Shown: positions 42,164 to 52,223 of the stretch, one piece after another
How positions within the stretch are numbered: the first letter of the stretch is position 1
Layout: every line of letters begins with the position of its first letter
DNA from: Nocardiopsis kunsanensis DSM 44524
Lineage (GTDB): Bacteria > Actinomycetota > Actinomycetes > Streptosporangiales > Streptosporangiaceae
Direction of reading: 5' to 3'
NCBI RefSeq assembly: GCF_000340965.1
Contig: NZ_ANAY01000019.1
Coordinates: forward strand, 1-64,000
DNA length: 64,000 bases
Notes under the pieces: model-generated
What the model was told of the DNA's origin: nothing
The model's database searches: none
Seen by the model: only the letters and a program-made list of their open reading frames with translations
Position numbers and translations under genes: made by a program

Positions 42164-43702
42164 ATGAGCCCACGTTCTCCCCGTGAGATCTCCGTACTGG
42201 TACCCCCGGGCCTCGCCCCGCTGTATCCGGACGACCCGTCGAGAATCGGCCCCTACCTGGTCCTGGGACGGCTGGGCCAGGGGGGCGCCGGGACCGTCTA
42301 CGCTGCGGTGGACGTTTCCTCCGACAACGCAGGCGACCGCCTCGTAGCGGTCAAGACGCTCACCTCCCCCGAGCTGGAGGACCCCTCGGCGTACCCGGCC
42401 CTGGCACGCCGATTGCGTTCGTTGGCCGCGATCGACGCCGCACAGGTGGTCACGCCCCTGGCCCACGACGCCGACGCCAACCCTCCCTGGGCGGCGATGC
42501 CGTACATGGCGGGGGAACGCCTGTCCCACTACGTCACCAAACGGGGCGGGCTCGGCAGCGGCAAGCTCATCGCCCTGGCCGTCGGGTTGGCCGAGGGCCT
42601 GTCCGTCCTGCACGCGCGCTCGGTCTCCCACGGGGCGCTGCGGCCCAGCGAGGTGATGCTGGGGACGGACGGACCACACATCATGGACTGCGCGGTGGCG
42701 CCGTCGGCCCTGCGGATACGCGGGAACGGCGCCACCTGGCTCAGCCCCGAACGGTACCGGGGCGGCTCACCTTCGCCCGCCTCCGACGTCTTCGCCTGGG
42801 GCGCCGTGGTCGCCTTCGCCGGGACCGGCCGACTGCCCTTCGGCACCGGTGAGGCCGGGGAGATCGCCGAACGCACCGCCGAGGGCGCCTTCGACCTGGA
42901 AGGTCTGGAACCGGGTCTGCGCCCGGTCGTGGACCGCGCGTTGTCCCCCGACCCGGACCTCCGGCCGAGCCTGCGCGAAGTCGTGGGCTCGGTCATCGCG
43001 GTCTGGCAGGCCGAGCACAACCCTTACGAAGAGCAACCGGGCCGGGCAGAGATCTCCCGGATCCTGGAACAGGAGTGGCACGCGATCGAACCTCCGGCGC
43101 GGATCCCGGAAGTGGTGCGCCTGGAGGGCCGCATGGCCGGAAAACGCCCCACCCGTTTGCTGTTCGCCGCAGGGACGGCCGCGCTCGCACTCGGCCTGAT
43201 CGGCGCCGGCGTGTGGGGCATCGGACAGTTCCTGCCCTCCTCGGACCAGGAGGAGTCCTCGGCCGAGGCCGCGGCGGACGCGCAGGAAACCGAGGAGGCG
43301 GTGGAGACCACGATCGTGGCACGCTTCGACCCCTCCGAACAGGAAGATCCGGAGAAGGGGCCGTGGGTCTACACCCCGGTCGACCGCGACGACACACCGA
43401 TCCGGGGCCAGGGTGTGCCCACCCACGAGGCCTGGGCCCTGCAGTGGGACGAGGACGGTGAACCCGCCGAGGCCGACATCGACCCCGAGGCCGAGGTGCT
43501 GTGCGCGAAGTTCTGCACGGCGCCGGAAGACGTCTTCCTCGACGAGGACTTCCGCGGCACCTACGAGATGACCGGGGCCGAGTTCATCGACTACCTCTCC
43601 TGGGGCCCGGTGATGATCGTCGAGGTCACCTTCGACGAGGAGTCCATGGAGGGTGAAGGTCCCCCCGAGATCGTACAGATCACCGAACTCTTCACCGATT
43701 GA
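42164..43702 (+). CDS. Membrane-anchored Ser/Thr pseudokinase
   Basis: A 512-residue protein with an N-terminal Hanks-type kinase fold (about 28-280), a transmembrane helix (about 328-350) and an acidic extracellular domain (about 355-512) with two Cys (AEVLCAKFCTAP). The glycine loop GRLGQGGAGTVY and the ATP-binding Lys in VAVKTL are intact. The catalytic loop HRDLKPxN is replaced by HGALRPSE, losing the catalytic Asp and the metal-binding Asn, and DFG reads DCA. It should therefore lack phosphotransfer activity and may sense or scaffold instead. Pseudokinases with similar layout are known in actinomycetes (for example MviN-type), but this is not MviN. ATG has AGGA six bases upstream. It converges on rarA. 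Confidence 0.88.
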   Translation: MSPRSPREISVLVPPGLAPLYPDDPSRIGPYLVLGRLGQGGAGTVYAAVDVSSDNAGDRLVAVKTLTSPELEDPSAYPALARRLRSLAAIDAAQVVTPLAHDADANPPWAAMPYMAGERLSHYVTKRGGLGSGKLIALAVGLAEGLSVLHARSVSHGALRPSEVMLGTDGPHIMDCAVAPSALRIRGNGATWLSPERYRGGSPSPASDVFAWGAVVAFAGTGRLPFGTGEAGEIAERTAEGAFDLEGLEPGLRPVVDRALSPDPDLRPSLREVVGSVIAVWQAEHNPYEEQPGRAEISRILEQEWHAIEPPARIPEVVRLEGRMAGKRPTRLLFAAGTAALALGLIGAGVWGIGQFLPSSDQEESSAEAAADAQETEEAVETTIVARFDPSEQEDPEKGPWVYTPVDRDDTPIRGQGVPTHEAWALQWDEDGEPAEADIDPEAEVLCAKFCTAPEDVFLDEDFRGTYEMTGAEFIDYLSWGPVMIVEVTFDEESMEGEGPPEIVQITELFTD

Positions 43703-43706
43703 TCCG

Positions 43707-43751
43707 GAGGCGTGTGCGGCCCGCACCCTCCGGGGGTGCCGTACACGCCTC
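43707..43751. terminator. Bidirectional terminator between the pseudokinase and rarA
   Basis: Outer arms GAGGCGTGT (43707-43715) and ACACGCCTC (43743-43751) enclose a second hairpin, GCACCC (43723-43728) with GGGTGC (43734-43739). It fills the gap between the two convergent stops and overlaps the last bases of rarA. Confidence 0.7.
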
Positions 43752-45081
43752 AACCTCCGCGGAGCACGCCCTTGATCCGGGACAACACCTCGGAGAAACG
43801 TCGTTCGGCACCGTGCCCGGTGGGCCGGTAGTACTCGCGTTCGGTCAGGCCCTCAGGGGCGTGCTGCTGGGGGGCGACCCCGCCGGGGTAGTCGTGGGCG
43901 AAGCGGTAACCCTTCCCGTGCCCGAGGTCGGCGGCACCCTTGTAGTGCGAGTCCCGCAGGTGCGCGGGGACCGCACCGGCCCGGCCCGCGCGTACGTCGC
44001 CCATGGCCTCGTCGATGGCGGTGATGACGGCGTTGGACTTGGGTGCCAGGCTGATGTGGATGACGGCCTGGGCGAGGTTGATGCGGGCCTCGGGCAGGCC
44101 GATGAGTTGCACCGACTGGGCCGCGGCCACGGCGGTCTGGAGCGCGGTGGGGTCGGCCATGCCCACGTCCTCGCTGGCGTGCACGACCAGGCGGCGGGCG
44201 ATGAAACGGGGGTCCTCCCCCGCCTCGATCATGCGCGCCAGGTAGTGCAGGGCGGCGTCGGGGTCGCTGCCGCGCATGCTCTTGACGAAAGCGCTGATGA
44301 CGTCGTAGTGCTGGTCGCCGGAGCGGTCGTAGCGCACCGCGTGGCGGTCGACGGCGCGTTCGACGTCCTCGGCCGTGATGGTGCGGGGTTCGTCCCCGGC
44401 GGGACCGGCCACGAGCGCGGCCGCCTCGAGGTAGGTCAGGGAGCGGCGTCCGTCCCCTCCGGCCAGGCGCACCACGTGTTCGGTGGCTTCCTCGGAGAGC
44501 ACGTAACCGCCGTTGAGACCGCGCTCCTCCGTCAGGGCGCGCTGCAGGAGCAGGCGGACGTCCTCGTCCTCCAGCGACTCCAGGCTCAGCAGCAGCGAGC
44601 GCGACATCAGCGGGCTGACGACGGAGAAGAAGGGGTTCTCGGTGGTGGCCCCGATGAAGCTCACCCAACGGTTCTCGACCGCGGGCAGCAGGGCGTCCTG
44701 CTGGGTCTTGTTGAAGCGGTGCACCTCGTCGACGAACAACAGGGTGCGGATGCCGTGCATGCCCAGACGGCGGCGGGCCTCGTCAACGACGGTACGCACG
44801 TCCTTGACCCCGGCGTTGACGGCGGAGAGTTCCACGAAGCGGCGCCGGGTGACCCGGCTGACCACGCTGGCCAGCGTGGTCTTGCCGGTCCCGGGCGGCC
44901 CCCACAGGAACACCGACATGGGTGCGTCGTCCTCGACCAGGCGGCGTAGAGGACTGCTCTCGCCCAGCAGGTGGCGTTGGCCGGCGACCTCGTCCAGGTC
45001 ACGCGGTCGCATGCGTACCGCCAAGGGCTCCTGGCCCTTGGCGGCCTCGGCCCCGGCATCGTCGAAGAGAGTTTCGGACAC
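43750..45081 (-). CDS. rarA: Replication-associated recombination protein RarA (MgsA)
   Basis: A 443-residue AAA+ ATPase related to clamp loaders that acts at stalled replication forks. Walker A is GPPGTGKTT (about 61-69), Walker [11 protein letters not shown], and sensor 1 IGATTENP. The C-terminal tetramerisation domain begins around [21 protein letters not shown] and continues to [12 protein letters not shown]. The start is GTG at 45079-45081. It is separated from the PP2C gene by about 35 bases and could be co-transcribed with it. Confidence 0.95.
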   Translation of the reverse strand: MSETLFDDAGAEAAKGQEPLAVRMRPRDLDEVAGQRHLLGESSPLRRLVEDDAPMSVFLWGPPGTGKTTLASVVSRVTRRRFVELSAVNAGVKDVRTVVDEARRRLGMHGIRTLLFVDEVHRFNKTQQDALLPAVENRWVSFIGATTENPFFSVVSPLMSRSLLLSLESLEDEDVRLLLQRALTEERGLNGGYVLSEEATEHVVRLAGGDGRRSLTYLEAAALVAGPAGDEPRTITAEDVERAVDRHAVRYDRSGDQHYDVISAFVKSMRGSDPDAALHYLARMIEAGEDPRFIARRLVVHASEDVGMADPTALQTAVAAAQSVQLIGLPEARINLAQAVIHISLAPKSNAVITAIDEAMGDVRAGRAGAVPAHLRDSHYKGAADLGHGKGYRFAHDYPGGVAPQQHAPEGLTEREYYRPTGHGAERRFSEVLSRIKGVLRGG

Positions 45082-45115
45082 CCCTTCAGGGTAGGCGAGG
45101 TGTGCCGGCGGCGCG

Positions 45116-47128
45116 TCAGGTCGCCGGCACGGCCGTGGAGAAGGTCTCCGGGACGCTGCGCACCGACCGGGTCATCCGGGTGATCAGGAGCGCGATGTCG
45201 TCACCGCGGCCGGCCGGGGCCATGTCGGCGAGTACGTGCGCGGCCTCCTCGAGGGCCGCGGCGTTCTCGGAGAGCGCCTGCCCGACCTTGTCCAGGCCTT
45301 CCTGCATGTTGACCTCGGAGCTCTCCACGAGGCCGTCCGAGCACAGCAGCAGGGTGGTGTCGTGCGCCAGGACGCTGGTGGTCACGGTGTACTCGGTGTC
45401 GGGCAGCACACCCAGGGGAGGCCCGGTCTCGGGTTCCCAGATGCGGTATCCGGCGGCCGAGGCCAGGACCACGGGCGGTTGTCCGGCCCAGGCTGCCTGC
45501 ATGACACCGGTCTCGCGGTCCACCACCAAGTAGCCGCAGGTGGCGAAGACGATCTCTCCGGTATCGGTGAGCAGGCGGTTGGTCTCGCCCAGGACCACCC
45601 CGGGGTCGGACTGGTTGCTGGCGTAGGCACGGAAGGCGACACGGATCTGGCCCATGGCGGCGGCTGCCTCCACGCCGTGGCCCTGGACGTCGCCCACGAG
45701 CAGGCCGACCTTGTTCTCCGGCAGTTCGATGACGTCGTAGAAGTCACCACAGACGCGCCAGCCCGCGCGGGAGGGCAGGTACTTGGTGGCGATGTCCATG
45801 TCGGGGAAGCTGGCGACCTGGCGGGGCAGCATGCGCCGCTGCACGGCGTCGGCGAGTTCGAGTTCGGCCTCCTGGGCCTTGATGCGCTGCAGGGCCTGTC
45901 CGGCCAGACCCGCGAACGTGAGCATGAGGGCACGCTCGTCGCGGCTGACGTGGTGGGGGCGGTCCCAGACCATCTGCCATACGCCGAGCGCGACCTTGCC
46001 GTCGCCGAAGATCGGTACGGTCGCCCAGGCCTGGGACCTGCTGGTGCTGCGCAACAGGTCGACCGCGGCCGGAAAACGGCTGACGACCTCGGCCCGGCTC
46101 TCGAAGAAACGCGGCTGACGGTCCTGGATGACCGCGCCCATGGGGTAATCGGTGTCGTCGGCGGGACGGCCGTCTATGGCTTCGGCGTTCCCGCGCTCGC
46201 GGGCACTGGGCGAGGTGCGAAGCAGGCCGTTCTCGACGTAGAGGGCGACGGCGTGGAAGCCGCCGAAGATCGGCAGGAACTCCTCGCTGAGCAGGTCCAT
46301 GACCTCGTCGACGGTGGTCGCGGACACGAGTTTGGCGGACAGGTCGGTGACCAGGCGGCCGTGCTCGGCCTCGGTACGGCGGCGGTCGGCCAGGCGGCGC
46401 ACGAGCTGGACGTGCTCGGTGACGTCGTCGACGATCCCGACGAGGCGGTCGGGGTCACCGGAGACGAACCGGGCCCGTACGTGCAGGGAACGCTCGTCGC
46501 CCAGGCGGTCGAAGACCCGGAAGCGCTGTTCGTAGTCGCGGCCGGCGAACGCTCCGGAGACGGCGTCGCGTACGCGGGCGACGTCGTCGGGGTGGACCCT
46601 TTCGAGGATGCGTTCCAGTTCGGGTTCGTTCCCGACCAGGAGGGCGCCCAGCGGGGTGGGGCCGAAGAGTTCGTCCATGTGTCCGGTGCTCAGGTCCAGG
46701 CTCCACAGGACCGAGTCGGAGTTGTCGGTACGCAGTTCACCGACGACCCGCAGGTCGGCCTCCTCCGAGGACAGCAGGTGGGTGAGGACGACGACGCGCT
46801 CCTGACCGGGCAGCGGACGCAGTTCGACCTCGGATATGAGGGGATGGCCCCCGGGGGGCACCAGCCGCAGGCGGACCCGGCGTTCCCGGCGCCCGGTCAG
46901 GGCCTCGGAGTGCAGTGCGGCGCCGCGCTGGGCGTCGTCCCCGTCGAGGAGTTCGTGCCACGCGCGTCCGACCAGGGTGTCATGCTCCCCGAAGAGGTCG
47001 GTGAAGGCTCCGTTGGCGTGCACGATGGTGCCGTCGGTGCGTGTGAGCACCATTGGTTCAGGGGCGTGTTCGAACGCTCCCGCGAGCACGGTCTCGGAGT
47101 CATCGCCTGAGGCGCGCATTCGGTTCAC
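45116..47128 (-). CDS. PAS-PAS-GAF-PP2C (SpoIIE/RsbU-type) protein phosphatase
   Basis: A 670-residue soluble phosphatase. A first PAS domain lies at about 15-115 ([21 protein letters not shown]), a second at about 140-245, a GAF domain at about 265-415, and the SpoIIE/PP2C-type phosphatase domain at about 430-650. Metal-site motifs are CGDFYDV (usually GGDxYD), [19 protein letters not shown] and [10 protein letters not shown]. Proteins of this kind dephosphorylate anti-sigma-factor antagonists in stress or developmental signalling. No anti-sigma factor or antagonist gene is adjacent, so the partner is elsewhere. The start is GTG at 47126-47128; ATG at 47117-47119 is an alternative. A possible -10 box, TAGAAT (47209-47214), lies 80 bases upstream. 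Confidence 0.92.
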   Translation of the reverse strand: MNRMRASGDDSETVLAGAFEHAPEPMVLTRTDGTIVHANGAFTDLFGEHDTLVGRAWHELLDGDDAQRGAALHSEALTGRRERRVRLRLVPPGGHPLISEVELRPLPGQERVVVLTHLLSSEEADLRVVGELRTDNSDSVLWSLDLSTGHMDELFGPTPLGALLVGNEPELERILERVHPDDVARVRDAVSGAFAGRDYEQRFRVFDRLGDERSLHVRARFVSGDPDRLVGIVDDVTEHVQLVRRLADRRRTEAEHGRLVTDLSAKLVSATTVDEVMDLLSEEFLPIFGGFHAVALYVENGLLRTSPSARERGNAEAIDGRPADDTDYPMGAVIQDRQPRFFESRAEVVSRFPAAVDLLRSTSRSQAWATVPIFGDGKVALGVWQMVWDRPHHVSRDERALMLTFAGLAGQALQRIKAQEAELELADAVQRRMLPRQVASFPDMDIATKYLPSRAGWRVCGDFYDVIELPENKVGLLVGDVQGHGVEAAAAMGQIRVAFRAYASNQSDPGVVLGETNRLLTDTGEIVFATCGYLVVDRETGVMQAAWAGQPPVVLASAAGYRIWEPETGPPLGVLPDTEYTVTTSVLAHDTTLLLCSDGLVESSEVNMQEGLDKVGQALSENAAALEEAAHVLADMAPAGRGDDIALLITRMTRSVRSVPETFSTAVPAT

Positions 47129-47537
47129 GTATGACTCATCCTCATGTCGTCTCGGACGTCACACCCGCGTCTGACGCGGCCACCCGTTGGGAACGTTCCG
47201 ATCGGTTCATTCTAGTGTCCGAGGTAAGGGCCGCCCCGGGGCGTCTCGGGGCCGGTCGGGTCCACGTCGATGCCCGGGGCGATCGCGTGGTTCCAGCACG
47301 GGAGGGCCCGTACCGGCAGTGGGACCTGGGGTTGCCCGGGCCCGTGGGCACGAGGACCGGATCCGTTCGGGAACGGAGGCTCGTCACGCTCGCGTGATGC
47401 GGCGGCCCCTCGGCGGTCTGTTTTCCGCCGATCCCCACAGAAAAGCTTGTGCCCGCTCGTGTCCGGTGTTCTTCGGCGACACTCCGGAGCATCGCGGCAC
47501 GAAAAGGTGATTCACACTCAACGCTAGAGGATGAAGG

Positions 47538-47585
47538 ACCCCTGTCGCATCCGCAACAGGGGTGGCGGCCGGTTTCGGCCGTTTT
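47538..47585 (+). terminator. Tandem hairpins with T-run and no gene upstream
   Basis: ACCCCTGT (47538-47545) pairs with ACAGGGGT (47556-47563). Immediately after, CGGCCG (47566-47571) pairs with CGGCCG (47576-47581), followed by TTTT (47582-47585). On the plus strand this is a classical intrinsic terminator, yet no plus-strand gene precedes it in 47129-47530. It may end a small RNA or insulate the zinc-finger gene whose AT-rich promoter region follows (47587-47620). The rest of 47129-47706 holds no recognised gene. Confidence 0.5.
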
Positions 47586-47706
47586 CTCGAACACAAATAT
47601 GTCCGATTTATTACCGTCAGGGCTTTGTGGTCGTTTGGGGAAGGTTCAACTTCCCTCCGGAAGGGAAACGCAAGGGAAACCCTTTTCCTACCCCCCGAGG
47701 ACCTTC

Positions 47707-47841
47707 ATGCGCCGACCGCCCGCACTATCGAGCCCACGGCACGACAGCACACTCCAGAACTGGTCCTGCCGCCTCTGTGAGCACAGCAACCCCGACGACG
47801 AGGACATCTGCTGCCAACAGTGCGGTGCCGCCAAACGCTGA
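47707..47841 (+). CDS. 44-residue RanBP2-type zinc-finger protein
   Basis: A tiny gene. The ATG at 47707-47709 is preceded by GAGGA at correct spacing, and the product has an 18-residue basic lead followed by W19-x-C21-x2-C24-x3-N28 and C36-x2-C39. This is close to the RanBP2-type zinc-finger pattern (W-x-C-x2-C-x3-N-x6-C-x2-C), with one extra residue before the second Cys pair. RanBP2 fingers bind ubiquitin or single-stranded RNA in eukaryotes; the bacterial role is unknown. An AT-rich region upstream and a perfect 13 bp terminator downstream suggest its own transcript. It is convergent with aspS. Confidence 0.72.
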   Translation: MRRPPALSSPRHDSTLQNWSCRLCEHSNPDDEDICCQQCGAAKR

Positions 47842-47854
47842 CGGCCCCCGCACC

Positions 47855-47890
47855 GGTGAAGGGGCGGAAAACAGGCACCGCCCCTTCACC
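47855..47890. terminator. Bidirectional terminator between the zinc-finger gene and aspS
   Basis: A perfect 13 bp stem (47855-47867 with 47878-47890) and a 10-base loop, placed between two convergent stop codons (47841 and 47909). It probably serves both transcripts. Confidence 0.85.
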
Positions 47891-47908
47891 CCCGGTCCTG
47901 CCCACGGA

Positions 47909-49681
47909 TCACTTCTTGGTGTTCTCCGGGGGCAGCACCGAACGCACGTGCACGTCGCGCAGCTGCTGCTCCGTCACCTCGGAGGGTGCCCCCATCATGA
48001 GGTCCTGCGCGTTCTGGTTGAGCGGGAACGCGATGGTCTCGCGGATGTTCGGCTCGTCGGCCAGGAGCATCACGATGCGGTCGATACCCGGGGCGATCCC
48101 GCCGTGCGGCGGGGCCCCGAACTTCAGGGCCTTGAGCATGCCGCCGAACTCCGCCTCGACGGCATCCCGGTCGTAACCGGCGATGTCGAAGGCCTTGTAC
48201 ATGATCTCGGGCGAGTGGTTACGGATGGCGCCCGAGGACAGCTCCACACCGTTGCAGACGATGTCGTACTGCCAGGCGAGGATCTCCAGCGGGTCCTTGT
48301 TGAGCAGGGCATCCATCCCGCCCTGGGGCATGGAGAACGGGTTGTGGCTGAACTGGATCTCGCCCTCGTCGGTGCGCTCGAACATGGGGAAGTCCACGAT
48401 CCAGCAGAACCGGTAGGCCTTCTCCTCGAAGTGGCCCGCGCGCTTGCCCGCCTCGACCCGCACCGGTGCCATGATGCGGTTGATCTCCGCATCGTTCTCA
48501 CTCGCGCAGAAGAAGAGGCCGTGGCCGGGGCCCGCACCGAGCGTGCTGAGGAGTTCGTCGCTGATCTCACCGACGAACTTGGCGATCGGCCCGGTCAGTT
48601 CGCCCTGCTCGCCGACCTTGAGCCAGGCCAGACCCTTGGCGCCCTGTTCGACGGCGTAGTCGCCGATGCCGTCGAAGAACTTGCGCGGCTGGTCCTGCAC
48701 GTCGGGCACCGCCAGGGCCCGGACCTTCTTGCCGGCGAAGGCGCGGAAGTCGGTCCTGTCGAACAGTTCGGTGACGTCGACCATCTTCATGGGTACGCGC
48801 AGGTCGGGCTTGTCGGTGCCGTACCACTGCATGGCGTCGAGATAGGCGATGCGCGGGTACGGAGAGGTGATCTCCCACCCCTCCTGCGAGAACTCGCGGA
48901 AGACATCGGTCATGACGTCCTCGATGATCTCGAAGACGTCGTCCTGCTCGACGAAGCTCATCTCGACGTCGAGCTGGTAGAACTCGCCCGGCGAGCGGTC
49001 GGCGCGGCTGTCCTCGTCTCGGAAGCACGGAGCGATCTGGAAGTAGCGGTCGAACCCGGCCACCATCAGCATCTGCTTGAACTGCTGCGGTGCCTGCGGC
49101 AGCGCGAAGAAACGCCCCGGGTGCAGCCGGGAGGGCACGAGGAAGTCGCGGGCGCCCTCGGGACTGGAGCTGGTGAGGACGGGGGTCTGGAACTCGTTGA
49201 AGCCCAGGTCCGTCATCCGGCGCCGGATCGACGCCACCACCTGCGAGCGCAGCATGACGTTGTTGTGCATGCGTTCCCGGCGCAGATCGAGGAAACGGTG
49301 GGTCAGGCGGCGGTCCTCGGAGGTGTTGTCCTCGGGGAAGACCGTGAGGGGCAGTTCCTCGGTGCTGCCGAGCAGCTCCAGCTCGTCGGCCTGAATCTCG
49401 ATCTCGCCGGTGGGCAGGTTCGGGTTGACGTTCTCCGCGTCCCGGGCGGAGACCTGGCCGGTGACCTGGATCACCGACTCCTTGCGGGCCCGGCTGAGCT
49501 CTTCGAACACCGGGGACTCGGGGCGGGCCGTGATCTGTGTGACCCCGTAGTGGTCACGCAGGTCCACGAAGAGCAGACCACCGAGATCACGGCGGTTGTG
49601 CACCCAACCCGAGAGGCGCACCTGCTCCCCGACGTGCTCCTTGCGGAGCTGACCACACGTATGAGTCCTGTAACGATGCAT
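47909..49681 (-). CDS. aspS: Aspartyl-tRNA synthetase
   Basis: A 590-residue bacterial-type class II synthetase. The N-terminal OB-fold anticodon domain spans about 1-110 ([23 protein letters not shown] split there), the catalytic core carries [20 protein letters not shown] and [17 protein letters not shown], the GAD insertion lies at about 290-420, and motif 3 is [14 protein letters not shown]. The ATG at 49679-49681 has no obvious ribosome site; TAGTTA 15-20 bases upstream may be a -10 box, implying a short leader. It lies downstream of the hydrolase gene, separated by a terminator. Confidence 0.96.
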   Translation of the reverse strand: MHRYRTHTCGQLRKEHVGEQVRLSGWVHNRRDLGGLLFVDLRDHYGVTQITARPESPVFEELSRARKESVIQVTGQVSARDAENVNPNLPTGEIEIQADELELLGSTEELPLTVFPEDNTSEDRRLTHRFLDLRRERMHNNVMLRSQVVASIRRRMTDLGFNEFQTPVLTSSSPEGARDFLVPSRLHPGRFFALPQAPQQFKQMLMVAGFDRYFQIAPCFRDEDSRADRSPGEFYQLDVEMSFVEQDDVFEIIEDVMTDVFREFSQEGWEITSPYPRIAYLDAMQWYGTDKPDLRVPMKMVDVTELFDRTDFRAFAGKKVRALAVPDVQDQPRKFFDGIGDYAVEQGAKGLAWLKVGEQGELTGPIAKFVGEISDELLSTLGAGPGHGLFFCASENDAEINRIMAPVRVEAGKRAGHFEEKAYRFCWIVDFPMFERTDEGEIQFSHNPFSMPQGGMDALLNKDPLEILAWQYDIVCNGVELSSGAIRNHSPEIMYKAFDIAGYDRDAVEAEFGGMLKALKFGAPPHGGIAPGIDRIVMLLADEPNIRETIAFPLNQNAQDLMMGAPSEVTEQQLRDVHVRSVLPPENTKK

Positions 49682-49789
49682 GAGTTACCAAGTCCACTAA
49701 CTACACGGCTGAACGAAAGCGCCGGACCACCCTGGCCGGGCCCGGTCGTCGGAACACCCCTTGAACACCTGGGATCTTACCGCCAACCG

Positions 49790-49842
49790 CCGCACCGCAC
49801 CGCCCCGCACCGGACGGGGGCAGGGGTGCGGCCCGTGCGGGG
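49790..49842 (-). terminator. Terminator after the hydrolase gene
   Basis: Two overlapping pairings are possible: CCGCACC (49790-49796) with GGTGCGG (49825-49831), and CCCCGCAC (49803-49810) with GTGCGGGG (49835-49842). Either forms a GC-rich hairpin directly downstream of the stop at 49854. Confidence 0.55.
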
Positions 49843-49853
49843 CTTCCCGGGGA

Positions 49854-50531
49854 TCAGGCGGAGGCCTGGCGCAGGAAGGGGTTGGTGGCCCGCTCGCGCT
49901 CGACCGTCGTGCCGGGGCCGTGCCCGGGCATGAGCCGGGTGTCGTCGGAGCGTGCGAGTACGGCGTCGGCGAGGCTGCGCTTCATCGCCGCGTCGTCACC
50001 GCCGGGGAAATCGGTACGGCCGATGGAACCGGCGAAGACGAGGTCGCCCGCGAACACGACCGGGACACCGTCCTCGGTGGTGACGGTGTAGACGACCGAA
50101 CCCGGGGTGTGGCCGGGGGTGTGCTGGACCCCGATCTGCAGCCCGGCGAGCGTGAGCGTGCTCTCGTCGACGGCCTCGCGCAGGTCCTCGGGCTCGGAGA
50201 AGGGCCCCGTCCCCAGCAGCGCCGAGAGCTGCGCGGCGAACCCCGAGTCCACACCGGCGGTGGGGTCGGTGAGCAGACCGCGGTCCTCGGGGTGCAGGTA
50301 CACCGGCAGACCGCGGGCGTCGGCGATCTCGGCGGCCGACCAGACGTGGTCGAAGTGGCCGTGGGTGAGCAGCACCGCGACCGGGGTCAGCCGGTGCTCG
50401 GCGAGGGCCTTGTCGACCTGCCCGGCGGCCTCCTGGCCGGGGTCGACGACGACGCACTCACCGCCCTCGGCCGGGGCGAGTACGTAGCAGTTCGCGGCGA
50501 GGGGCCCGGAGGGCAGTGCGGCGATGAGCAC
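49854..50531 (-). CDS. Metallo-beta-lactamase-fold hydrolase (glyoxalase II-like)
   Basis: A 225-residue MBL-fold hydrolase. The zinc-binding motif THGHFDH (usual HxHxDH) is at about 80-86, with NCYVLAP upstream, HTPGHTPGSV, the bridging Asp in VFAGDLVF, and the last His in MPGHGPGT. Such enzymes hydrolyse thioesters such as S-lactoylglutathione or mycothiol conjugates; the substrate is not determined. I chose GTG 50529-50531 from the family N-terminus (LIAALPSGPLAANCY). The frame is open far upstream, but that part does not resemble a protein. A hydrolase gene like this sits near a DUF349 gene in Streptomyces as well. Confidence 0.88.
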   Translation of the reverse strand: MLIAALPSGPLAANCYVLAPAEGGECVVVDPGQEAAGQVDKALAEHRLTPVAVLLTHGHFDHVWSAAEIADARGLPVYLHPEDRGLLTDPTAGVDSGFAAQLSALLGTGPFSEPEDLREAVDESTLTLAGLQIGVQHTPGHTPGSVVYTVTTEDGVPVVFAGDLVFAGSIGRTDFPGGDDAAMKRSLADAVLARSDDTRLMPGHGPGTTVERERATNPFLRQASA

Positions 50532-50990
50532 GGGGATGACGTCCTGTCCTCGGTCGGTGTCCACGGATCGTAGGGGCCCGGCGCGGCGGTACCGGCCGTG
50601 CGCCCTCCGGCCCCCGAGCTTACCGAGCACGCCGGCGGCCCCGGACCGGACCGGCCGCTCGGAGGGCAGGTCCACGGGAGCGTTGATCACCATTCGATCA
50701 CTGCGCGCGGCAGCCCTCTTTGCCAGAGTCCCCGGTGATGCCATATTGGTCAGCGCCATCGTGTGCGCCGAGGCAACGGCCCGCGCATCCACGGATCCGC
50801 TTCCCACGGCCCGCCGACACATGAGGCGCAGGGCACAGACCGCGGTGTTTCTGTCCCTGTTCGCGAGTACGCCGCGTCGTCGTCCGACAGATCGTAGGGA
50901 TATCGTGCAGGACACGATCCCGTACGAACCGGGCTGTACACCGCGACGACCCGAGCCCGCACGCCGGGCCCATGACAGCAGGAGGACACG
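50532..50990. other. Divergent intergenic region
   Basis: Lies between the hydrolase (minus) and DUF349 (plus) genes. No coding region is supported. A small inverted repeat ATCGTG (50902-50907) and CACGAT (50913-50918) precedes the DUF349 gene and could be an operator. A promoter for each gene is expected but neither has clear boxes. Confidence 0.35.
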
Positions 50991-52223
50991 GTGACCACGG
51001 ACCCTTGGGGCCGCGTAGACGACGACGGCACGGTCTACGTGCGCACGAGCGAAGGAGAACGGGTCGTCGGATCGTGGCAGGCAGGCGCCCCGGAAGAGGC
51101 CCTGACCTTCTTCCGGAAGAAGTACGACGCCCTCGTGACCCAGGTGGAGCTGCTGGAGAAGCGCCTGCGCAGCACCGACCTGTCCGCCTCCGCAGCCATG
51201 ACCGCCATCGACAAGCTCCGCGGCTCGGTGCGCGAGGCCAACGCGGTCGGTGACCTGGACTCGTTGTCCGAGCGCCTGGACGCCCTGACCGCCCGCGCCG
51301 AGGAACGCAAGGTCGAGCAGAAGCAGGCGCAGGACCAGGCCCGCGACCAGGCGCGCGACATCAAGGAACGCATCGTCGCCGAGGCCGAGCGTGTGGCGGA
51401 CGAAACCACCCACTGGAAATCCGGCGGTGAGCGTATGACCCAGCTCATCGAGGAGTGGAAGAAGGCCCCGCGCGCGGACCGCCCCACCGAACAGGGCCTG
51501 TGGAAGCGGTTGTCGGCGGCGCGCAATTCCTTCTCCAAGCGGCGCAAGGCCTACTTCGCCAACCTGGACCAGCAGCGCGAAGAGGTGCGTGTGGTCAAGG
51601 AGGGCCTGGTCTCCGAAGCGGAGTCGATGAGCCACTCCACCGACTGGGGTCCGACAGCGCGTGCCTACCGGGACCTCATGCAACGGTGGAAGGCCAGCGG
51701 CCGTGCCGACCGCGCCAGCGAGGACAAGCTGTGGGCACGTTTCAAGGCCGCCCAGGACACCTTCTTCGACGCGCGTAACGCGGTCTTCGCCGAGCGTGAC
51801 GCCGAGCTGCGGGTCAACGCCGAGGCCAAGGAGAAGATCCTGGAGGAGGCCGAGGCGGAGATCCCCAGGATCTCCGACCCGCGGCGGGCGCGTACGCGCC
51901 TGCGTGAGTTCCAGGAGGCCTGGGAGGAGGCCGGCCAGCTCCCCCGTGACGTGCGCGACCAGCTCGAGGGCGCCTTCCGCAAGCTCGAGGACGGGGTGCG
52001 CAAGGAGGAGCAGGCCGAGTGGGAACGCACCAGTCCGGAGGCGCGGGCGCGGGCCCAGGACACCGTGGACCAGCTGTCCTCGGCCATCGCCGGTCTGGAG
52101 GCCGAGTTGGACAAGGCCCGGGCCAAGGGCGACGAGCGCAAGGCCAAGAAGCACGAGGAGGCACTGGAGGCGCGCCGTTCGTGGCTGGCCGAGGCGCAGA
52201 AGGCGCTGGAGGAGATGAGCTGA
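50991..52223 (+). CDS. DUF349 coiled-coil protein
   Basis: A 410-residue soluble protein with three DUF349 repeats (about 130-200, 205-275, 280-345), each with a helical hairpin and Trp-containing motifs such as LIEEWKKAPRADR, LMQRWKASGRADR and FQEAWEEAGQLPRD. The C-terminus is a highly charged coiled coil. DUF349 proteins are widespread in actinomycetes near relA; their role is unknown, and RNA or ribosome association has been proposed for relatives. GTG 50991-50993 is preceded by GGAGGA. It is divergent from the hydrolase gene and convergent with the DUF11-like gene. Confidence 0.9.
   Translation: MTTDPWGRVDDDGTVYVRTSEGERVVGSWQAGAPEEALTFFRKKYDALVTQVELLEKRLRSTDLSASAAMTAIDKLRGSVREANAVGDLDSLSERLDALTARAEERKVEQKQAQDQARDQARDIKERIVAEAERVADETTHWKSGGERMTQLIEEWKKAPRADRPTEQGLWKRLSAARNSFSKRRKAYFANLDQQREEVRVVKEGLVSEAESMSHSTDWGPTARAYRDLMQRWKASGRADRASEDKLWARFKAAQDTFFDARNAVFAERDAELRVNAEAKEKILEEAEAEIPRISDPRRARTRLREFQEAWEEAGQLPRDVRDQLEGAFRKLEDGVRKEEQAEWERTSPEARARAQDTVDQLSSAIAGLEAELDKARAKGDERKAKKHEEALEARRSWLAEAQKALEEMS

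Noticed and set aside
49854..52154. 766-codon frame extending the hydrolase
   Set aside because: The upstream part overlaps the DUF349 gene antisense and has no domain; the family N-terminus starts at GTG 50531.
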